39,479 nucleotides of DNA from Aphodosoma sp045600865 (lineage in GTDB: Bacteria > Bacteroidota > Bacteroidia > Bacteroidales > Paludibacteraceae), in contig JAZRYS010000125.1 of assembly GCA_045600865.1 (NCBI GenBank), positions 1-39,479 of the forward strand, read 5' to 3'. Numbering within the stretch: the first letter of the stretch is position 1; each line of letters opens with the position of its first letter. Position numbers and translations under genes: made by a program. This document shows positions 34,684 through 39,479 of this stretch, piece after piece. Below the pieces are notes generated by a model. The model was not told the DNA's origin, did not search any database, and worked only from the letters and a program-made list of their open reading frames with translations.

Positions 34684-36240
34684 ATGAAACGCTGTTTTTT
34701 CATACTGATTTTACTCATTCCTTCTGTTTTTTTATACTCACAATACATTGACGTTGAGTACATTAAATTGATGCAGGTGTTGAACACCATTGATGCTTGC
34801 TACGTTGACACAGTCAACCATAAACACATCATGCGTACAGCTGTCAATGCAGTTCTTAAGGAGCTTGACCCTCACTCTTCATACGTTCCTGCCGAGGATG
34901 TCGAGCGCAGTCACGAGGCTCTTGAAGGCAATTTCGAAGGTATTGGGGTACAATACATGATGATTAACGACACTGTAGTGATAGACCGTACAATCGTAGG
35001 TTGTCCTGCCGAACAGGTAGGCATTCTTCCGGGCGACCGTATCACACACGTCGATGGCAAACTCATTGCCGGCAACAAGACAAAGCTCAACGAAATACCA
35101 AAACTCATTCGTGGGCCTAAAGGTTCAACTGTCGAGATAACAATCCGTCGTCCCAACGAAAAGGACGCCATTGTCTTCAAGGTTACACGCGACAAGATTC
35201 CGATCAATTCTGTCGATGCTGCTTTTTTCGTTGCTCCCGGAGTAGGCTACATCAAGGTAACAAGTTTTTCCAAGACCACACCTCAGGAATTTGATGATGC
35301 CATCAAATCCCTGCGCAATCAGCAATCCCTTGACCATCTGATTATCGACCTGCAGTCCAATGGAGGTGGCATCATGCAGTCTGCCGAAGACATGGCTTCC
35401 CACTTCCTGACGTACGGTCGTGAGATAGTATCTATGCGAGGTGTCCATCTTCCGACTCAGACAAGCCTCTCTTCTGAGCACAAACCACTGAACATACCTC
35501 TGTACATTCTAATTGACGAATATTCAGCTTCTGCCAGCGAGATTGTTGCCGGAGCTCTTCAAGACTGGGACCGTGCAATCATAGTAGGTCGTCGTTCATT
35601 CGGCAAGGGATTGGTACAAAGAATTTTGCCAATGCAAGATGGTTCAGAGTTACGTCTGACCATTGCACGTTACTACACTCCTTCAGGACGAAATATCCAG
35701 AAGCCATACGACGGCGGCACTGACAAATATTTCCACGACATTGAGTCTCGTTACAAAAATGGGGAACTCGTCAACCCAGATTCCATACAGTTTCCAGACT
35801 CGCTGAAATATCATACCCGCATAAAGCATCGCACCGTATATGGTGGTGGTGGCATCTTCCCTGACATTTTCGTTCCGCTGGACACAACCAAGGTCACGCC
35901 ACTTTATCGTCAGATTTTCAACAAAGGGGCACTCAACCGCGGTGTCAAGTCGTATGTCAATTCTCATCGCCGGCAAATGTTACGCAAATATCCGGATTTT
36001 GCCACATATAACGCCAACAGACCTGATATCAAGCCAGTTCTCGATGACATTCTGAAGATTGCAAAAGATGAAAAAATCGAATTTACAGACGAGCAGTTGA
36101 CTGAAACAATGGAACTTCTCACACTCCAGATTCATGCCCTCACTGCCCAGTCGCTCTACGGAAATGAATACTTCTACCACATTATATACCCTCTCAACGA
36201 TGCCCTTACCACCACATTAAAAACAATCAATAAAGAATGA
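34684..36240 (+). CDS. S41 C-terminal processing peptidase
   Basis: A 518-residue protein, start chosen from promoter position and the signal peptide MKRCFFILILLIPSVFLYSQ. After an N-terminal helical part with ELDPHSSYVPAED comes a PDZ domain (about 85-170: GIGVQYMMIND, GILPGDRITHVDGK) and the S41 protease fold (about 185-330). The nucleophile is probably Ser283 in SASASE (281-286), with Lys308 in SFGKG. Their 25-residue separation equals that of the E. coli Tsp Ser-Lys dyad. A C-terminal helical region (390-518) follows. It is periplasmic and degrades or trims envelope proteins; the substrate is unknown. The stop overlaps the next start (ATGA). Confidence 0.94.
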   Translation: MKRCFFILILLIPSVFLYSQYIDVEYIKLMQVLNTIDACYVDTVNHKHIMRTAVNAVLKELDPHSSYVPAEDVERSHEALEGNFEGIGVQYMMINDTVVIDRTIVGCPAEQVGILPGDRITHVDGKLIAGNKTKLNEIPKLIRGPKGSTVEITIRRPNEKDAIVFKVTRDKIPINSVDAAFFVAPGVGYIKVTSFSKTTPQEFDDAIKSLRNQQSLDHLIIDLQSNGGGIMQSAEDMASHFLTYGREIVSMRGVHLPTQTSLSSEHKPLNIPLYILIDEYSASASEIVAGALQDWDRAIIVGRRSFGKGLVQRILPMQDGSELRLTIARYYTPSGRNIQKPYDGGTDKYFHDIESRYKNGELVNPDSIQFPDSLKYHTRIKHRTVYGGGGIFPDIFVPLDTTKVTPLYRQIFNKGALNRGVKSYVNSHRRQMLRKYPDFATYNANRPDIKPVLDDILKIAKDEKIEFTDEQLTETMELLTLQIHALTAQSLYGNEYFYHIIYPLNDALTTTLKTINKE

Positions 36241-37493
36241 ATTTACTTGCAAAAACTTACTACGGACTGGAGCAGGTGCTTGCCCAGGAATTGATTGAGC
36301 TTGGTGCCGACAATGTAGAGATTTCCAATCGTGCGGTCTATTTCGAAGGAGATCGCGCACTGCTCTATCGTGCCAACCTGCAACTCCACACCGCCATCAG
36401 GATTCTTCGGCCTCTACTGACATTCAAGGCCAAGTCTGCCGATGAAATCTACGACAATCTCCGTCATTTCAATTTCGATGAGGTGATGAACGTAAGCAAC
36501 ACATTCATAATCAACGAGACCGTCAACTCCGAGACAATGCGCAATTCTCAGTTCGTCAAATATCGTACAAAAGATGCCATAGTTGATTTCTTTCAAGAGA
36601 AATACAACCGTCGTCCAAATGTCTCTGTTCAGAATCCCAACATCTATTTCGACATTCATGTATCGCATGACATTGTAACCCTTTCTCTCGACTCATCTGG
36701 CGAATCGCTTCACTTGCGCGGATGGCGTACCGACCAGACCGCTGCACCTATCTCAGAGGTACTTGCTGCTGGAATGTTGCGCATGACAGGCTGGAAAGGG
36801 GAATGTGACCTCATAGACCCAATGTGCGGTTCCGGCACAATTCTCATCGAAGCTGCACTTATTGCGCTGAACATGGCACCTTGCATCTATCGCCGCAGTT
36901 TCGGATTCATGAACTGGGCAGATTTCGACAAGGAACTCTTCGACGACATCTACGATGATGACAGCAGTGAGACTGGGTTCAACCATAAAATTTACGGCTA
37001 TGATGTTGATGCAACGGCAGTTGCCATCGCCGAGCGTAACGTAAAGTCGGCTGGTCTGTCTAAATATATTGAAATAAAGCGACGTCCTATCGAAGAGTTC
37101 GAAACACCTGCAGCACCTGCAATAATCGTAACGAACCCTCCTTATGGCAAACGTATCGTTACAGACGATATGTTCACATTATATAAAAATTTAGGTTCAG
37201 CCTTCAAACATCATTTTGCAGGCAATGTAGCTTGGGTTATCTCGTCGGAGAAGAGCCTGCTTGCAGCTATAGGCATGAAACCTTCCGAGAAAATCGCCCT
37301 TATCAATGGTTCTCTGGAATGTGAGTTCAACAAATACGAGATATTCCAGGGCAAACGCAACGACTTCGTGCGCAAGCAGCACGAAAGCGGCGAGCGCAAG
37401 CCAAAAGAAACCAGACCATTCAGAAATCCCAGAGATTCTAGACCATCAAGGCCAGACAGAAAGCCAAGAAGACCATCAACAAAAAAGCAATAA
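36237..37493 (+). CDS. THUMP-domain SAM-dependent RNA methyltransferase
   Basis: A 418-residue protein resembling the N-terminal (m2G2445-forming) half of RlmL. THUMP domain about 1-160, ending in GESLHLRGWRTDQTAAPISE. A Rossmann methyltransferase domain follows with SAM-binding DPMCGSGT (194-201), YGYDVD and the catalytic NPPYGKR (300-306). A basic disordered tail (about 385-418, rich in Arg, Pro, Lys) probably aids RNA binding. It overlaps the protease stop by four bases, suggesting coupling, though no functional link is evident. Exact target (23S rRNA guanine) is inference from the family. Confidence 0.92.
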   Translation: MNLLAKTYYGLEQVLAQELIELGADNVEISNRAVYFEGDRALLYRANLQLHTAIRILRPLLTFKAKSADEIYDNLRHFNFDEVMNVSNTFIINETVNSETMRNSQFVKYRTKDAIVDFFQEKYNRRPNVSVQNPNIYFDIHVSHDIVTLSLDSSGESLHLRGWRTDQTAAPISEVLAAGMLRMTGWKGECDLIDPMCGSGTILIEAALIALNMAPCIYRRSFGFMNWADFDKELFDDIYDDDSSETGFNHKIYGYDVDATAVAIAERNVKSAGLSKYIEIKRRPIEEFETPAAPAIIVTNPPYGKRIVTDDMFTLYKNLGSAFKHHFAGNVAWVISSEKSLLAAIGMKPSEKIALINGSLECEFNKYEIFQGKRNDFVRKQHESGERKPKETRPFRNPRDSRPSRPDRKPRRPSTKKQ

Positions 37494-37495
37494 CT

Positions 37496-38167
37496 ATGAA
37501 AAAGACATTAGCAACCACATTGCTGTTCTTTGTCGTGATTACGATGGCAGCACAGGATTTGATTTTCAAACGCGATGGTTCAAAGATAGAGGCAATCATA
37601 GTTGAGCGTAATGAGTTCGACCTGCGTTATCGCCGCATCAACTATCAGAATGGCCCGCTTTTTCTCGTCAACCTTGCCGACCTTGATTCCATCATCTATG
37701 CAAATGGCGACATCGAGGTTTTCGTGCTTGAAAGCGAGATAGAGCCACCTCTTGTCAAAGACTCTAAAAACCACTATTACTACCATGGCACACGCATATC
37801 CACCACAGAAATGGTAAAACTCCTGAAAGTCAACTGTCCTGATGCGTATGTCCAATACAGAAGCAACCTCCGCGACGAAATCTGGGGAGCCTGTCTGACA
37901 GGAGCAGGAATCGTCATGCTCGGTTTTGGCATAGGTATGCCTCGATATTATAGTGCACGTGGTTATATCTACCACCCTGCCGGATATTCTCTCCTGACAA
38001 CATTTGGTTCCATATTCACCGTTGTCGGCATTCCTTTATGGGCAATAGGTTCTATCAACCGGCAAAACTCATACACATACTACAATGATTATTGCAAGAC
38101 CACAGAGTTGGTCAATTTCACCATACAGCGTTCCGAGAACGGCATAGGGCTGGCAATGAATTTCTGA
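37496..38167 (+). CDS. Hypothetical two-helix envelope protein
   Basis: A 223-residue protein with an N-terminal signal peptide (MKKTLATTLLFFVVITMAAQ). A beta-rich segment (about 21-75) reads LIFKRDGSKIEAIIVERNEFDLRYRRI with DSIIYANGDIEVF, the kind of pattern found in many Bacteroidota proteins of unknown role. Two hydrophobic segments follow (WGACLTGAGIVMLGFGIGM, about 130-148, and LTTFGSIFTVVGIPLWAIG, about 166-184). Two bases separate it from the methyltransferase gene and ten from wbpB. No function recognised. Confidence 0.8.
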   Translation: MKKTLATTLLFFVVITMAAQDLIFKRDGSKIEAIIVERNEFDLRYRRINYQNGPLFLVNLADLDSIIYANGDIEVFVLESEIEPPLVKDSKNHYYYHGTRISTTEMVKLLKVNCPDAYVQYRSNLRDEIWGACLTGAGIVMLGFGIGMPRYYSARGYIYHPAGYSLLTTFGSIFTVVGIPLWAIGSINRQNSYTYYNDYCKTTELVNFTIQRSENGIGLAMNF

Positions 38168-38177
38168 CATATACCGA

Positions 38178-39158
38178 ATGGCAAATTTCGCACTCATAGG
38201 GGCAGCAGGTTATATAGCCCCACGTCATCTCAAGGCAATAGCCGACACGGGCAACAACCTTGTGGCCGCTTTCGACAAATTCGACAGCGTAGGCCGCCTC
38301 GACAGTTTTTTCCCCGACTGTTTCTTCTTCACAGAGCAGGAACAGTTCGATCGGCATTGTTCCAAACTTATGGACACTCCCGAAAGCATCGACTGGTTGA
38401 GTGTCTGCACTCCGAACCATACTCACGATGCCTTCATACGTTACGGTCTTCGCCTTGGTGCAAATGTGATATGCGAAAAGCCTGTCACGCTCAATCCCTG
38501 GAACATCGAGGCACTGATGAAAGTCGAGGAACAGACAGGCCGTCAGGCATACAACATTCTCCAGCTACGCCTTCACGACAGCATACAGGCATTGAAAGAG
38601 AAAATCGACAACGGACCCGCCGACAAGATTTACGACATCGACCTCACCTACATAACATCCCGCGGCCGCTGGTACTACGCCTCATGGAAAGGCGACAACC
38701 ACAAGAGCGGTGGCGTGGCAACAAACATTGGAGTTCATTTCTACGACATGCTGCAATGGATTTTCGGCCCTGTGCAGGAAAACATTGTCCATATCTCAAG
38801 TTTCGACCGTGTGGCAGGTTATTTAGGTCTCAAGCGTGCCCGCGTACGCTATTTCCTCAGCATCAATGCCGACTGTCTGCCAGAGAATGCTGTGAAAGGC
38901 GAGAAAACCACATACCGCACGCTCAACATAGATGGCGAGGAATTTGAGTTCAGCCAGGGATTCACCGAGTTGCATACACGCTCGTACGAACAGATTCTTG
39001 CAGGCAATGGTTTCCGCATCTCCGAGGCACTGCCTTGCATCCAGATAGTCCACGACATCCGCAATGCTCGTCCCGTAGGACTTGTAGGCGACTACCACCC
39101 TCTTGCCCGCCTTCCTTTGGCCAGACATCCTTTCGGATGGGACGACATTCGTTACTGA
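38178..39158 (+). CDS. wbpB: UDP-N-acetylglucosaminuronate 3-oxidase (Gfo/Idh/MocA family)
   Basis: A 326-residue NAD-dependent oxidoreductase matching WbpB/WlbA: FALIGAAGYIAPRHLKAI (4-21), CTPNHTHD, CEKPV with Lys101, YNILQLR, DLTYITSRGRWYYASWKGD, and GVATNIGVHFYDML with His187. Family knowledge: it oxidises UDP-GlcNAcA at C3 for later transamination by WbpE toward diaminuronic acid sugars of O-antigen-type glycans. Neither the aminotransferase nor an acetyltransferase is seen downstream in the window. Codon use has more GC-ending codons than the left part of the window, consistent with a surface-polysaccharide gene but not proof of transfer. Confidence 0.9.
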   Translation: MANFALIGAAGYIAPRHLKAIADTGNNLVAAFDKFDSVGRLDSFFPDCFFFTEQEQFDRHCSKLMDTPESIDWLSVCTPNHTHDAFIRYGLRLGANVICEKPVTLNPWNIEALMKVEEQTGRQAYNILQLRLHDSIQALKEKIDNGPADKIYDIDLTYITSRGRWYYASWKGDNHKSGGVATNIGVHFYDMLQWIFGPVQENIVHISSFDRVAGYLGLKRARVRYFLSINADCLPENAVKGEKTTYRTLNIDGEEFEFSQGFTELHTRSYEQILAGNGFRISEALPCIQIVHDIRNARPVGLVGDYHPLARLPLARHPFGWDDIRY

Positions 39159-39179
39159 CAATATCAAATACGACTCAAT

Positions 39180-39452
39180 ATGGCAACAGGCAACACGAAA
39201 ATCCAGAGACTGATCGACAATCGTCAGGTTCGCGAAGCTTTCAGCGAGGCTTCAAAAGATGTGCTGACCGACAAGACAAGTCAGACCTATTTCCTGCGGA
39301 TTCTGCGTGAAATAAAAATAAAAACCACCACGCCAACAAGCAACACCCAGGGAAGCCAGCGGAGAAACGGATGCCCCTCACTTGGAGGGGAACATCCGGC
39401 TGAGGATTTGGCTGTTGCTGTTGCTACGTGGTCGATGCTGTCGGTGATGTAG
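39180..39452 (+). CDS. Short ORF of unknown function, C-terminus doubtful
   Basis: ATG at 39180, 21 bases after wbpB, opens a 90-residue frame. The first about 50 residues (MATGNTKIQRLIDNRQVREA, a polar helical stretch, then TYFLRILREIKI) look protein-like. From about residue 52 on it becomes low-complexity (TTTPTSNTQGSQRRNG) and runs antisense to a better membrane protein frame and through a palindrome. Either a real small gene with its tail altered by a repeat insertion, or not a gene. No domain recognised. Confidence 0.4.
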   Translation: MATGNTKIQRLIDNRQVREAFSEASKDVLTDKTSQTYFLRILREIKIKTTTPTSNTQGSQRRNGCPSLGGEHPAEDLAVAVATWSMLSVM

Positions 39453-39479
39453 GTTGTGTCAGCACGTATTGTCACGATG
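39287..39479 (-). CDS. Putative membrane protein, C-terminal part (runs off right edge)
   Basis: The minus frame is open from the right edge to the stop at 39287-39289. A polar segment (TIRADTTYITDSIDHVATA) precedes a TM helix (RWLPWVLLVGVVVFIFIS) and a short basic cytoplasmic end (RRIRRK), the layout of a C-terminally anchored periplasmic protein. The GTG at 39475 is only an internal codon if the gene continues outside. Converges on, and overlaps, the short plus-strand ORF. Confidence 0.6.
   Translation of the reverse strand, partial: IVTIRADTTYITDSIDHVATATAKSSAGCSPPSEGHPFLRWLPWVLLVGVVVFIFISRRIRRK
39368..39398. repeat. Palindrome within the overlapping ORFs
   Basis: CGGATGCCCCTC (39368-39379) pairs with GAGGGG-AA-CATCCG (39385-39398) around a 5-base loop, 12 pairs with a 2-base bulge. 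It resembles a dispersed repeat and encodes the PPSEGHP stretch of the minus-strand frame, just before its TM helix. Confidence 0.7.

Overview
The window is chromosomal DNA of a Bacteroidota member, most likely an uncultured gut-type Bacteroidales. The evidence is repeated use of the Bacteroidota promoter form (TTTG/TTG, 19-nt spacer, TAnnTTTG), near absence of Shine-Dalgarno sites, a giant secreted protein ending in a type IX secretion (T9SS) sorting domain, Bacteroidota-type lipoproteins, and the gene order tRNAs-tuf-tRNATrp-secE-nusG-rplKAJL-rpoBC. The genus cannot be fixed from sequence alone.

Left part (1-5000, accessory in character). A truncated HipB-like regulator (minus strand) is followed by a small fibronectin-like lipoprotein, an AAA+ ATPase with a DUF4143/nuclease-like C-terminus, and an AlbA/Schlafen-type ATP-binding regulator. 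Dispersed palindromes, two 3-copy 33-bp tandem arrays, and a duplicated copy of the lipoprotein promoter and signal peptide lie between them. In the duplicate, the lipoprotein body is absent and the AlbA gene starts inside the leftover leader.

5011-13416 (minus strand) is one 2801-residue secreted multidomain protein. It carries about a dozen fibronectin III domains, four or five jelly-roll-like modules, InlB/Flg_new-type B-repeats and a T9SS sorting domain. It has its own consensus promoter and a strong terminator.

14150-18688 (minus strand) is a lysine-fermentation operon: CoA-transferase subunit A, kal, kce, kdd, kamA. Two gaps of this operon and its downstream flank contain copies of a compound palindromic repeat. 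The CoA-transferase B subunit and beta-lysine 5,6-aminomutase are not in the window, so the pathway must be completed elsewhere.

18824-31700 (minus strand) is the central information-processing operon: tRNAThr(TGT), tRNATyr, tRNAThr(GGT), tuf, tRNATrp, secE, nusG, rplK, rplA, rplJ, rplL, rpoB, rpoC. It has a consensus promoter upstream of the tRNAs, an attenuator-like hairpin before rpoB and a clear terminator after rpoC. Upstream lie rpsU-xerC (overlapping by one base) and thiL-rpiB.

34684-39479: a plus-strand run starts divergently from thiL. It holds an S41 C-terminal protease, a THUMP-domain RNA methyltransferase (ATGA overlap), a small two-helix envelope protein, wbpB (nucleotide-sugar oxidase) and a short ORF. 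That ORF overlaps a partial membrane protein on the opposite strand at the right edge, with a palindrome inside the overlap.
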